DNA from: Tessaracoccus defluvii
GTDB lineage: Bacteria > Actinomycetota > Actinomycetes > Propionibacteriales > Propionibacteriaceae
DNA: 64,000 bases
Assembly: GCF_014489575.1 (NCBI RefSeq)
Contig: NZ_CP060789.1
Location: forward strand, 124,001-188,000
Direction: 5' to 3'
The notes beneath the pieces were generated by a model. The model was not told the DNA's origin and did not search any database. It saw only the letters and a list, made by a program, of their open reading frames with translations. The translations under genes and the position numbers were made by a program. The number at the start of each line of letters is the position of its first letter. The first letter of the stretch is position 1. This document shows, piece by piece, positions 46,029 to 55,500 of this stretch.

Positions 46029-47279
46029 ATGCGCAAGAGCCTCATCGCCGTTGCCGCGGCCGGCATCACGCTCAGCCTCGCCGCGTGCGCAGGTGCCGGC
46101 ACCACCCCTTCCTCGACCCCGACCCCGTCGCCCACCGCGGCTACGCCGACGGCCACCGGATCGGCCCCGCAGGCGTCCGGCTCGCTGACGGTCTGGGTGG
46201 ACGAGACCCGCATCGACGCCTTCAAGACGCTGGGTGAGGCCTTCCTCGCCTCCACGGGGGTTGCCCTGGACGTGGTGCAGAAGCCGTCGCAGGACATCAA
46301 GACCGACTTCATCGCCCAGGTCCCCACCGGACAGGGCCCCGACCTCATCGTCGGAGCCCACGACTGGGTGGGTGACCTGCAGGCCAACGGCGTCATCGCC
46401 CCCGTCGAGCTCGGAGACAGGGTCGACGCGCTCAACCCCAACGCCGTCCAGGGCTTCTCGTTCGACGGTCAGCTGTTCGGGGTGCCGTACGCGATGGAGA
46501 ACATCGCCCTGGTGCGCAACAACGGCATGGTCTCCGACACGCCCGCGACGTTCGACGAACTCGTCGCCCAGGGCAAGGCCGCCGAGGGAGCGGAGTTCCC
46601 CATCGTCATCCAGCAGGGCCCGCAGGGTGACGCCTACCATCTGTACCCGCTGCAGACCTCCTTCGGGGCCCCCGTGTTCAAGTCCGATGAGAACGGCTAC
46701 ACGAGCGAGCTCGGCATGGCGGGGCCCGAGGGCATCGCGTTCGCCAACTACCTGAAGAAGCTCGCCGACGAGAAGGTCCTGTCGTCCTCCATCGGCGGCG
46801 ACCAGGCCCGCCAGGCGTTCCTCGACCAGAAGACCCCCTACATCGTCACAGGTCCCTGGAACATCACAGCCTTCCAGGAGGCGGGCATCGACGTCTCCGT
46901 ACTGCCCGTCCCCTCGGCAGGCGGCCAGCCGTCCGCCCCGTTCCTCGGCGTGCAGGGCGTCTACCTGTCCTCGAAGTCCGAGAACGCGCTGCTGGCCAAC
47001 CAGTTCCTCGAGTACATGACCACCGCGGAGGCCCAGGACAAGCTCTACGAGCTCGGCGGTCGCGAGCCCGCGCTCACCGAGTCGGCAGCCGCGATCGATG
47101 ACGAGATCCTGAAGGGCTTCGCTGAGGCGGGCAAGGACGGCCAGCCGATGCCGGCCATCCCGGAGATGGGTGCGGTGTGGACGTTCTGGGGCGCCGCCCA
47201 GCTGAGCATCATCGACGGCACCGCCGCACCGGACGCCGCCTGGACCGAGATGATCGCCAACATCGAGTCGAAGTTCTGA
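46029..47279 (+). CDS. malE: Maltose-type ABC transporter substrate-binding lipoprotein
   Basis: 416 residues. The lipobox LAAC gives lipidated Cys20, then a Thr/Pro-rich linker to about 50. The mature domain SLTVWVDETRIDAF, GPDLIVGAHDWVGDL and GVPYAMENIALVRN matches maltose/maltodextrin-binding proteins. It captures sugar outside the membrane for MalFG. The frame is open upstream, but the ATG at 46029 has a good ribosome site and starts the signal peptide. Confidence 0.88.
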   Translation: MRKSLIAVAAAGITLSLAACAGAGTTPSSTPTPSPTAATPTATGSAPQASGSLTVWVDETRIDAFKTLGEAFLASTGVALDVVQKPSQDIKTDFIAQVPTGQGPDLIVGAHDWVGDLQANGVIAPVELGDRVDALNPNAVQGFSFDGQLFGVPYAMENIALVRNNGMVSDTPATFDELVAQGKAAEGAEFPIVIQQGPQGDAYHLYPLQTSFGAPVFKSDENGYTSELGMAGPEGIAFANYLKKLADEKVLSSSIGGDQARQAFLDQKTPYIVTGPWNITAFQEAGIDVSVLPVPSAGGQPSAPFLGVQGVYLSSKSENALLANQFLEYMTTAEAQDKLYELGGREPALTESAAAIDDEILKGFAEAGKDGQPMPAIPEMGAVWTFWGAAQLSIIDGTAAPDAAWTEMIANIESKF

Positions 47280-47306
47280 CCACGGACGCAGCGCTGCTGC
47301 CCGATA

Positions 47307-47338
47307 CTGGGGGCCGGGGCCACAGCTCCGGCCCCCAG
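47307..47338 (+). terminator. Stem-loop between malE and malF
   Basis: An 11-bp perfect stem CTGGGGGCCGG with a 10-nt loop and no T-run. Such loops after binding-protein genes usually stabilise or attenuate the transcript so that malE is made in excess over malFG. Confidence 0.55.
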
Positions 47339-47366
47339 CCGTCGCAACGGAGCGAAGGGACAAGCC

Positions 47367-48941
47367 TTGACCACCACACCGACCAGACAGGCGCCGCGGC
47401 TGTCGCACGCGCGTGACCTGAGCCGGCCGGGCTTCTACGTGAAGCTCGTGCTGATGATGCTCGTCAACGCCTTCGGGCTCTACGGCATCCTCGCCGCCTA
47501 CGGCCAGGAGGAATGGGCGATGCTCGCCTTCCTGGTCGCCACCCTGATCGTCGTCGACTACGTCTACTTCTCCCGGCGCTCGATCCCCGCCAAATACCTG
47601 GTCCCCGGCCTGATCTTCCTGATCGTGTTCCAGATCTACGTGATGCTGAACACGGCTTACGTCGCGTTCACCAACTACGGCGACGGTCACAACGATGCCA
47701 AGGGGCCCGCGATCACGCAGATCATGAAGACCGCCGACAGGAAGGTCGAGGGGACCCCCACCTATCCCGTCACCGTCCTCGACCGCGACGGCAGCATCGC
47801 CTTCGCCATCGTCGACGGCGACGAGGCGAGGGTCGGCGACGCGGAGACCCCGCTCGAGACCGTTCCCGACGCGACGATCGACGCAGGCAAGGTCACCGCG
47901 GTGCCCGGCGCCGAGGTTCTCAACCTCGCCCAGATCCAGGAGCGGCAGCGCGAGGTCCTCGACCTGCGCGTCTCGATGACCGACGACCCCGCCGACGGCT
48001 GGCTCCGCACCGACAGCGGCACGATGGCCTTCGTGGCGAAGTCGCTGCTCACCTACGACGAGGCGTCCGACACGTTCACCGATCAGGACGGCAAGGTCTT
48101 CACGGCGGATGAGAGCCGCGGGCTCTTCGTCGCGGAGGACGGCGCCACGTTGACCCCCGGCTGGCGGGTCCTGGTCGGCTTCGACAACTTCGCGCAGATG
48201 TTCACGGACTCCCGGCTGAGCACGCCGTTCTTCAAGTCGCTCGTCTGGACGTTCGTCTTCTCGATCCTGTCGGTGCTGACGACCTTCGCGCTCGGCCTGT
48301 TCCTGGCCATCATCTACAACGATCCCCGGGTCAAGGGCCGCACGTTCTACCGGGCGATGTTCATCCTCCCGTACGCCTTCCCCGGCTTCCTCGCGGCGCT
48401 GGTGTGGCGCGGCCTGCTGAACCGCGAGTTCGGCTACATCAACGAGGTGCTGCTGGGTGGCCTGGACATCAACTGGCTGGGTGACCCGACGCTGGCGCGG
48501 TTGTCGATCATCGGCGTGAACCTGTGGCTCGGCTTCCCGTACATGTTCCTGGTGGCCACCGGCGCGCTCCAGTCCATCCCGGGCGAGCTCACCGAGGCGG
48601 GCATCATGGACGGCGCCGGCCCCCTGCGCCGCTTCGCGTCCATCACGCTGCCGCTGCTGCTCGTGTCGGTGGCCCCGTTGCTCATCGCGAGCTTCGCCTT
48701 CAACTTCAACAACTTCGCGCTGATCTACATGCTGACAGGCGGCGGCCCCAACTATCCGGGGGCGCCCTACCCGATCGGCGAGACCGACCTGCTCATCTCG
48801 ATGGTCTACGCCATCGCGTTCGAGAGCGGGAACAAGCAGTACGGCCTGGCGAGCGCCATGTCCATCGCCATCTTCGCGGTGGTCGGCGTCATCTCCTGGC
48901 TCGGCTTCCGGCAGACCCGCAAGCTTGAGGAGATCATGTGA
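47367..48941 (+). CDS. malF: Maltose-type ABC transporter permease MalF
   Basis: 524 residues. Three N-terminal spans are followed by a long outer loop (about 95-270, the MalF P2-like domain), then the six-span permease core. The inner loop that touches the ATPase reads ELTEAGIMDGAGPLRRF. The start is TTG at 47367 with AAGGGA before it; no better start exists. No malK ATPase gene is present in this locus, so a shared ATPase elsewhere is expected, as is common in actinobacteria. Confidence 0.88.
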   Translation: MTTTPTRQAPRLSHARDLSRPGFYVKLVLMMLVNAFGLYGILAAYGQEEWAMLAFLVATLIVVDYVYFSRRSIPAKYLVPGLIFLIVFQIYVMLNTAYVAFTNYGDGHNDAKGPAITQIMKTADRKVEGTPTYPVTVLDRDGSIAFAIVDGDEARVGDAETPLETVPDATIDAGKVTAVPGAEVLNLAQIQERQREVLDLRVSMTDDPADGWLRTDSGTMAFVAKSLLTYDEASDTFTDQDGKVFTADESRGLFVAEDGATLTPGWRVLVGFDNFAQMFTDSRLSTPFFKSLVWTFVFSILSVLTTFALGLFLAIIYNDPRVKGRTFYRAMFILPYAFPGFLAALVWRGLLNREFGYINEVLLGGLDINWLGDPTLARLSIIGVNLWLGFPYMFLVATGALQSIPGELTEAGIMDGAGPLRRFASITLPLLLVSVAPLLIASFAFNFNNFALIYMLTGGGPNYPGAPYPIGETDLLISMVYAIAFESGNKQYGLASAMSIAIFAVVGVISWLGFRQTRKLEEIM

Positions 48942-49831
48942 TGGCCGTCAAGAAGCTCACCAACGGCGACAACGACACCCGGCTCCGTGGGCTGCGCTGG
49001 TGGGGTCAGGTGGGCTGGAAGCATGTGTTCGCGATCGTCATGATCGTCTACTGCGTGTTCCCGCTCCTGTACGTCCTGTCCGCCTCGGTCAACCCGAACG
49101 GCACCCTCACCGGCTCCACCAACCTGTTCAGCGCCTTCACGGGCGAGCACTACACGGACCTCATGAAGGGCGACTTCCCGCAGTGGATGCGCAACTCCTT
49201 CTTCGTGTCCAGCGTCACCGCGGTCGGCACCGTCGTCATGGGGGCCGCGGCCGCCTACGCTTTCAGCCGGTTCCGCTTCACGGGTCGCCGGGGTGGCCTG
49301 ACGGCGCTGCTGATCATCCAGATGTTCCCGCAGATGCTGGCCTTCGTCGCGATCTTCCTGCTGGTGCTGAGCCTCGGGAAGGTGTTCCCGTTCCTCGACA
49401 TCGGCTCGCACATCACGCTGATCATGGTCTACCTGGGCGGGGCGCTCGGCTCCAACACGTTCCTCATGTACGGCTTCTTCAACACGATCCCCATCGAGTT
49501 GGACGAGGCCGCCAAGATCGACGGCGCCACGCACGCCCAGATCTTCTGGGGCATCGTGATGCGGCTGGTCACCCCCATCCTCGCGGTGGTGGGCCTGCTG
49601 AGCTTCGTCGGCTCGTACGGCGAGTTCATCCTCGCCCGCATCGTGCTGGCCCGCCCGGAGAACTACACCCTGGCCGTCGGCCTGTACGTGTGGGGCAACG
49701 ACGAGCGCAACGCGCCGTGGTCGCTGTTCGCGGCGGGTGCCGTGGTCGCCGCCGTCCCGATCATCATCCTGTTCATGTACCTGCAGAAGTACATCGTGGC
49801 CGGGCTGACGGCCGGCGGCGTCAAGGGCTGA
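48941..49831 (+). CDS. malG: Maltose-type ABC transporter permease MalG
   Basis: A 296-residue, six-span permease partner of MalF. The ATPase-contact loop is ELDEAAKIDGATHAQIFW near residue 187. Start overlap with malF is TGATG; a GTG one codon earlier (48938) is possible. It is the last gene of the unit and converges on the HTH regulator with a 4-nt gap. Confidence 0.88.
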   Translation: MAVKKLTNGDNDTRLRGLRWWGQVGWKHVFAIVMIVYCVFPLLYVLSASVNPNGTLTGSTNLFSAFTGEHYTDLMKGDFPQWMRNSFFVSSVTAVGTVVMGAAAAYAFSRFRFTGRRGGLTALLIIQMFPQMLAFVAIFLLVLSLGKVFPFLDIGSHITLIMVYLGGALGSNTFLMYGFFNTIPIELDEAAKIDGATHAQIFWGIVMRLVTPILAVVGLLSFVGSYGEFILARIVLARPENYTLAVGLYVWGNDERNAPWSLFAAGAVVAAVPIIILFMYLQKYIVAGLTAGGVKG

Positions 49832-49835
49832 ACGC

Positions 49836-50471
49836 TCAGGCCGACATGGTCACTTCGGCCCGGCACGTCCGCGGGCCGATGTCGATGCGGCCGGCGGTCA
49901 GCCCAGAGCGGCTGGCCTCGAGGTAGCCGTCGAGGAAGCCCTGGTGCATGGCGCAGATGAACGGCAACTGCTCCGGATCGATGCTGGCCCGGAAGGGGCA
50001 GCGGGCGAAGGTGAGCGTCGAGGTCGTGACGTCATGCGAGGTGCCGAAGCCGCGTTCTGCGAGGTGGTCGACCAGATCGCCGAACGCGTCGGCCGGGGAC
50101 GCGTCCTGGGTCGCGATGCCGGCACCCCACGTCCGGCCGGCCTGCTCGGCCCGGGTCAGGGCGTTCTCGGCCGGGGCGACGAACTGCGCGAGCAGGACCT
50201 GGGTGACCTCCAGCAGGTGCAGGTTGGTCATCGTCGGGGCCTCGCTCGTCGCGCTGAACGCGAGCGGAGGCCGGCCTGGTTGCCCGGCGGCCACCGTCTG
50301 CCGACGTGCGTAGCTGGAGTCGACGAGCGCGTCGAGATGGAAACGGGCGGAGTTCTTGTGCAGTCCGAGTTCGTCAGCAACCTCCGTGACCTGAAGGGGA
50401 ACAGGAGCGGACTGCAAGAGGGCGAGGACCTTCGCCCTCGTCGGCCCGAGGCCGTGCTGCGTGCTTGACAT
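49836..50471 (-). CDS. HTH regulator with cysteine-rich C-terminal domain (possible Fe-S or redox sensor)
   Basis: 211 residues. A winged-helix domain comes first: LGPTRAKVLALLQ, VTEVADELGLHKNSARFHLDALV. The C-terminal half has Cys158, Cys173 and Cys203, with CPF and CAMHQGF motifs resembling the cluster-binding end of SufR-type regulators, which bind [4Fe-4S]. It is divergent from moaA and sits beside the nar cluster, so it is a good candidate for sensing oxygen, NO or cofactor state there. Without structure or homology search the cluster is only inferred. Confidence 0.65.
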   Translation of the reverse strand: MSSTQHGLGPTRAKVLALLQSAPVPLQVTEVADELGLHKNSARFHLDALVDSSYARRQTVAAGQPGRPPLAFSATSEAPTMTNLHLLEVTQVLLAQFVAPAENALTRAEQAGRTWGAGIATQDASPADAFGDLVDHLAERGFGTSHDVTTSTLTFARCPFRASIDPEQLPFICAMHQGFLDGYLEASRSGLTAGRIDIGPRTCRAEVTMSA

Positions 50472-50483
50472 GAGAACCTTCTA

Positions 50484-50553
50484 CCAAATGGTTGGCCGTC
50501 ACCGTAGTCCGGGGTCCAACACGGCGGAGTTTATCCGTATAGTTCGGCGGATA
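50484..50553. promoter_or_regulatory. moaA promoter region with two inverted repeats
   Basis: TATAGT (50538-50543) is a strong -10. It lies inside the spacer of an inverted repeat, TATCCG (50532-50537) and CGGATA (50548-50553). A second dyad, CCAAATGGTTGG (50484-50495), is 13 bases upstream of the divergent regulator's start. These suit autoregulation by that protein. Confidence 0.5.
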
Positions 50554-50592
50554 CCATGGGGGCTCGGGTAACGGACCGGTGGAAGGACTGAT

Positions 50593-51621
50593 GTGGCCGT
50601 GGGTGTGCGATCCGAGTTGACCGACGCGTTCGGACGGACCGCGCGCGACCTGCGGGTCTCGCTGACCGACCGCTGCAACCTGCGCTGCAGCTACTGCATG
50701 CCCCCGGAGGGATTGCCCTGGCTGCCGACCGAGGAGGTCCTCACCGACGCAGAGGTCGGCCAGGTGCTGCGCGTCGCTGTGGAGATGCTCGGCGTACGGC
50801 GGATCCGGTTCACCGGGGGAGAGCCGCTGCTCCGGCCGGGGCTGGTCGGCATCGTCGCGCACGCCGCCACCCTGCGGGGCGAGGCGGGCAGGCCGGAACT
50901 CGCGCTGACCACCAACGGGCTCGGCCTCGACAAGAAGATCGGGGCGCTCGCCGACGCGGGCCTCGACCGCCTCAACGTCTCCCTCGACTCCCTGGATGCG
51001 GGCCGCTACGCGCAGCTGACGCTCCGTGACCGCCTTCCCGACGTGCTGACGGGGCTGGCGGCCGTCGACCGGCGGGGGATCGGGCCGGTCAAGATCAACG
51101 CGGTGATCCGTCGGGGCGTCAACGAGGAGGACATCGTTCCGCTGGCCGAGTTCTGCCTCGCCCGCGGCTACCAGCTGCGGTTCATCGAGCAGATGCCGCT
51201 CGGCCCGGCCCACGAGTGGGCCCGCAGCGCCATGGTGACCGCAGACGAGATCCTCGGAGCGCTCCAGCAACGGTTCACGCTGTCTGCCGCGGAGGAGCCG
51301 CGCGGCGCCGCGCCCGCGCAGCTGTGGCGGGTCGAGCCGGAGGGATCGATCCCGGGTGGGGTGGTCGGCGTCATCGCCTCGGTGACCCGCCCGTTCTGCG
51401 GCGACTGCGACCGCACCAGGATCACCGCGGACGGGCAGGTGCGCTCCTGCCTGTTCTCGCGCCGGGAGACGGACCTGCGCGCCGTACTCCGGGGCGGCGG
51501 GAGCGACGACGACCTGGCAGAGGCTTGGGTCGGGGCGCACCGGGTCAAGCCGCGGGCACACGGCATCGACGAGGACGGATTCCTGCCGCCGATCCGTACC
51601 ATGAGCGCCATCGGCGGCTGA
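50593..51621 (+). CDS. moaA: GTP 3',8-cyclase MoaA (molybdenum cofactor step 1)
   Basis: A 342-residue radical SAM enzyme. The first cluster motif is CNLRCSYC (C-x3-C-x2-C), the SAM-binding stretch is FTGGEPLLR, and the second cluster is CGDCDRTRITADGQVRSC. The C-terminal Gly-Gly needed for activity is present (MSAIGG). GTG at 50593 has GGAAGG before it. MoaC, the partner for cyclic pyranopterin formation, is not in the window. Confidence 0.96.
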   Translation: MAVGVRSELTDAFGRTARDLRVSLTDRCNLRCSYCMPPEGLPWLPTEEVLTDAEVGQVLRVAVEMLGVRRIRFTGGEPLLRPGLVGIVAHAATLRGEAGRPELALTTNGLGLDKKIGALADAGLDRLNVSLDSLDAGRYAQLTLRDRLPDVLTGLAAVDRRGIGPVKINAVIRRGVNEEDIVPLAEFCLARGYQLRFIEQMPLGPAHEWARSAMVTADEILGALQQRFTLSAAEEPRGAAPAQLWRVEPEGSIPGGVVGVIASVTRPFCGDCDRTRITADGQVRSCLFSRRETDLRAVLRGGGSDDDLAEAWVGAHRVKPRAHGIDEDGFLPPIRTMSAIGG

Positions 51622-51637
51622 CCGGAAGGGGACCCAG

Positions 51638-51877
51638 ATGGACGTGCGATTCTTCGCCGGGGCGGCGGAGGCCGCGGGCGTGGAGGCGCTGACCGTGGAC
51701 GCGGCCGGGATGTCCGGGCGCGACCTCGTGGCGCACCTCGCCGACGGCAACGACCGGCTCGCGAAGGTGCTGGGCGTCAGCTCGCTGCTGGCGGACGGCG
51801 CCCGGCTGACCGATCTCGACGCCGAGGTCGGCGGCGTGGCCAGCCTCGACGTGCTGCCACCGTTCGCCGGGGGATAG
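51638..51877 (+). CDS. moaD: MoaD small subunit of molybdopterin synthase
   Basis: A 79-residue ubiquitin-like sulfur carrier ending in Gly-Gly (PPFAGG), which is thiocarboxylated and gives sulfur to precursor Z with MoaE. The front MDVRFFAGAAEAAG is typical. The partner moaE is 10 kb away on the far side of the nar genes. Confidence 0.9.
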   Translation: MDVRFFAGAAEAAGVEALTVDAAGMSGRDLVAHLADGNDRLAKVLGVSSLLADGARLTDLDAEVGGVASLDVLPPFAGG

Positions 51878-51883
51878 GCACCG

Positions 51884-52462
51884 GTGAGCTGGGGGATCCT
51901 CCTGGGCGGTGGCCGATCGAGCCGGATGGGCTCCGACAAGCTGGAACTCGACCGCGAGGGCAGGTCGGTGGCCACGTGGGCGGTGGCGGCGTTGACCGCC
52001 GTCGCCGACAAGGTGGTCTTCGTCTCGCCCGAGCGCCCCGGCCTCGACAGCGGGGCTCTGCTCTACGCCCTCGAGGACCCGCCCTTCGGCGGGCCCGTCG
52101 CCGGCCTCGTCGCCGGCCTCGAACTGGTGCCGGTCGACGTCGGCGACGTCTACGTGCTCGCCGGCGACCTCGCCTGGCCGGACGCGGTGGTCCGGCGGCT
52201 GGCGCGTGCGCCCCTCGGGCCGGACGGCGTCGCCCTCGTCGACGCGGAGGGCTGGACCCAGTATCTGGCCGCGCGCTACCGCACCGCCGCCCTCCGGCAG
52301 AAGCTGGCCGAACTGGAGGGTGAACGCGACGTTTCCGTGCGCCGGGCGCTGCACGGCCTTAGGCTGGCGACGGTCCCGGTGCCCGACGCAGTGGTGGGCG
52401 ATCTGGACACTCCGGAGCAGGCGGCCGACCTGGGTTTCACAACGCCAGACGCGCATAAATAA
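51884..52462 (+). CDS. mobA: Molybdenum cofactor guanylyltransferase
   Basis: 192 residues. The nucleotide-binding loop is LLGGGRSSRMGSDK at the front, with PFGGPVAGL and a VLAGDLAWP where the usual catalytic LAGDMP-like motif lies. It attaches GMP to Moco to form the bis-MGD that NarG needs. GTG start, 6 nt after moaD. Its place directly before narG fits that role. Confidence 0.85.
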   Translation: MSWGILLGGGRSSRMGSDKLELDREGRSVATWAVAALTAVADKVVFVSPERPGLDSGALLYALEDPPFGGPVAGLVAGLELVPVDVGDVYVLAGDLAWPDAVVRRLARAPLGPDGVALVDAEGWTQYLAARYRTAALRQKLAELEGERDVSVRRALHGLRLATVPVPDAVVGDLDTPEQAADLGFTTPDAHK

Positions 52463-52472
52463 CCCTCCGCGC

Positions 52473-52497
52473 GTTTGTCCAACCCGATAGGACAAAC
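52473..52497. promoter_or_regulatory. Operator-like inverted repeat before narG
   Basis: GTTTGTCC (52473-52480) and GGACAAAC (52490-52497) form a perfect 8-bp dyad with a 9-nt spacer, 27 bases before the narG ATG. It does not match the FNR half-site TTGAT. Confidence 0.55.
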
Positions 52498-52524
52498 TCT
52501 CCTGGTTTCTGGTTAGCTGTGCCC

Positions 52525-55500
52525 ATGAGCTCTGAAACCGCACGCCTCGACGGCCCCGCTTCGGACGCACTCCTGAAGCTCGGGAAGTTCTTCACGAAGT
52601 GGGAGGAGACCGACGACGGTCGCGCCGTCTTCCGCGAGGGTGGCAGGGCCGGGGATGTCTTCTACCGTGATCGCTGGAGCCACGACAAGGTTGTCCGCTC
52701 CACCCACGGCGTGAACTGCACCGGCTCCTGCTCCTGGAAGGTCTACGTCAAGGACGGGATCATCACCTGGGAGTCCCAGCAGACCGACTATCCGACCACC
52801 GGCCCCGACCGCCCCGAGTACGAGCCCCGCGGCTGCCCCCGCGGCGCCGCGTTCTCCTGGTACACCTACTCGCCGACCCGGGTGCGCTTCCCGTACGCCC
52901 GCGGTGTGCTGGTGGAGATGTACCGCGAGGCGAAGAAGCGCCTCGGCGACCCCGTGGAGGCGTTCCGCGAGGTGGCGGAGGACCCGGTCAAGCGGCGCCG
53001 CTACCAGCAGGCCCGCGGCAAGGGCGGCCTGGTGCGCATCACCTGGGACGAGGCGCTCGAGATCGCCTCCGCGTCGTACGTCAACACGATCAAGAACTAC
53101 GGCCCCGACCGCTGCGTCTCGTTCTCGCCCATCCCGGCCATGAGCATGGTTTCGCACGCGATCGGCACCCGCTTCACGCACCTCATCGGCGGGGCGATGA
53201 CCAGCTTCTACGACTGGTACGCCGACCTGCCCGTCGCCAGCCCGCAGGTGTTCGGCGACCAGACCGATGTGCCGGAGTCCGGCGACTGGTGGGACGCCAC
53301 GTACCTGATGATGTGGGGCTCCAACGTGCCGGTCACCCGCACCCCGGACGCGCACTGGATGGCAGAGGTCCGCTACCGCGGCACCAAGGTCGTCACCGTC
53401 AGCCCCGACTACGCCGACAACGTGAAGTTCGCCGACGAATGGCTGCCCGCGCAGGCCGGCACGGATGCCGCCCTCGCGATGGCGATGGGGCACGTGATCC
53501 TGAAGGAGAACTTCGTCGACAGGAAGGTCGACTACTTCGACTCCTACGTGAAGCAGTACACCGACCTCGGCATGCTGATCACGCTGGTCGAGCATCCCGA
53601 CGGCCACGGCCTCGTGCCCGGCAAGTTCCTGACCGCCGACAACCTCGCCGGGCATGAGAGCGCCGACGCCGCGTTCAAGACGGTCGTGTGGGACGAGGCC
53701 ACCGGCGCCCCCGCCGTGCCGAACGGTTCGATGGGCCACCGGTACAACGAGGAGGGCGTGGGCCAGTGGAACCTCGACCTCGGTGACATCCGCCCCGCAC
53801 TGACCCTGCTCGATCAGGACGGCGCCGAGGCCGTCGAGGTCGCGCTGCCGTGCTTCGAGGACCCGCGCGGCCAGGGCTCCATCATCCGGCGCGGCCTCCC
53901 GGCCCGCATGGTCGAGGGACGCCTGGTCACCACCGTCTTCGACCTCATGCTCGCCCAGTACGGTGTGCGCCGCGAGGGGCTGCCGGGCGTCTGGGCCGAA
54001 AGCTACGACGACCCGACCGTCCCCTACACCCCGGCCTGGCAGGCGGAGATCACCTCCGTCCCCGCCGAGGCCTGCCTCCGCATCGCCCGCGAGTTCGCCG
54101 ACAACTCGGCCGAGTCCAAGGGCCGCACGATGATCATCATCGGCGCAGGCATCTGCCACTGGTTCCACGCCGACGTCACCTACCGCGCGATCATCGGCCT
54201 GCTGATGATGACCGGCTGCATCGGCCGCAACGGTGGCGGCTGGGCCCACTACGTCGGCCAGGAGAAGTGCCGCCCCATGACGGGCTGGTTCAACATGGCC
54301 AACGCGCTCGACTGGTCGCGGCCGCCGCGCACCATGATCGGCACCGGGTACTGGTACATGCACACCGACCAGTGGCGCACCGACGGCTTCTCCGCCGACA
54401 GGATCAAGTCGCCCCTGTCGACCGGCAGCCTTGACGGCATGCATACCGCCGACTCGATGGCGCTGGCGCACCGGCTCGGCTGGATGCCGTTCTACCCGCA
54501 GTTCGACGCGAACCCGCTGGACCTCGCCGACGAGGCCGTCGCCGCCGTCGAACGGGGGGAGGCCGAGTCTCCGCAGGCCTATGTCGCCGCGAAGCTGAAG
54601 TCCGGCGAGCTGAAGTCGGCGGTGGAGGACATCGACGCGCCGCAGAACTGGCCGCGCACCATGATCCTGTGGCGCTCGAACCTGTTCGGCAGCTCGGCGA
54701 AGGGCAACGAGTACTTCCTCAAGCACCTCCTCGGCACGCACAACAACGTGATGCCCAACGACCACGGCGCCGACGAGCGGCCGGAGGTCGTCACGTGGCA
54801 CGACGAGGCGCCCGAGGGGAAGCTCGACCTGCTCATCACGGCCGACTTCCGCATGACGAGCTCGACGCTGCTGTCCGACATCGTGCTCCCCGCCGCCACC
54901 TGGTACGAGAAGCACGACCTGAGCTCGACCGACATGCACCCCTACGTGCACGCGTTCACGCCGGCCATCGACCCGCCGTGGGAGACGCGCACCGACTTCG
55001 ACGTGTTCGCCGACCTGGCGATCAAGTTCTCGGAGATGGCCAAGGGCCGCCTCGACACGCGCCGTGACCTCGTCGCCGTCCCGCTGCAGCACGACACGCA
55101 GGGGCAGATCGCGCAGCCCGGTGGGCACGTTCCCGACTGGCGCGGCACCGACCTGCCAGCCGTGCCGGGGAAGAACCTGCCGGTGCTCGCCGTCGTCGAG
55201 CGCGACTACACCGCCATCGCCGACAAGCTGCTGACCGTCGGGCCGCTGGCCGAGAAGCTCGGCTTCACGATCAAGAACATCACCTACGACGTGTCGCACC
55301 AGGTCGACCGGCTCGCCAACCTGCACGGCGTCTACCCGTCGGGTCCGGCCGCCGGTCGCCCCGCGATCAACACGGACGCGAGGATGGCCGAGGCGATCCT
55401 GACGTTCTCCGGCACCACGAACGGCGAGCTGGCCACGCAGGGGTTCCGCACCCTGGAACGCAAGACCGGGCGGAAGCTGGCCGACCTGTCTGCGGGCTCG

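Noticed and set aside
45972-47690. Long minus-strand frame across malE
   Set aside because: Low-complexity, Arg/Gly/Val-rich translation and full overlap with the well-supported malE; a shadow frame.
50472-50592. Molybdenum-cofactor riboswitch before moaA
   Set aside because: The space after the -10 box is only about 45 nt, too short for the Moco RNA motif, and no matching hairpins are visible.
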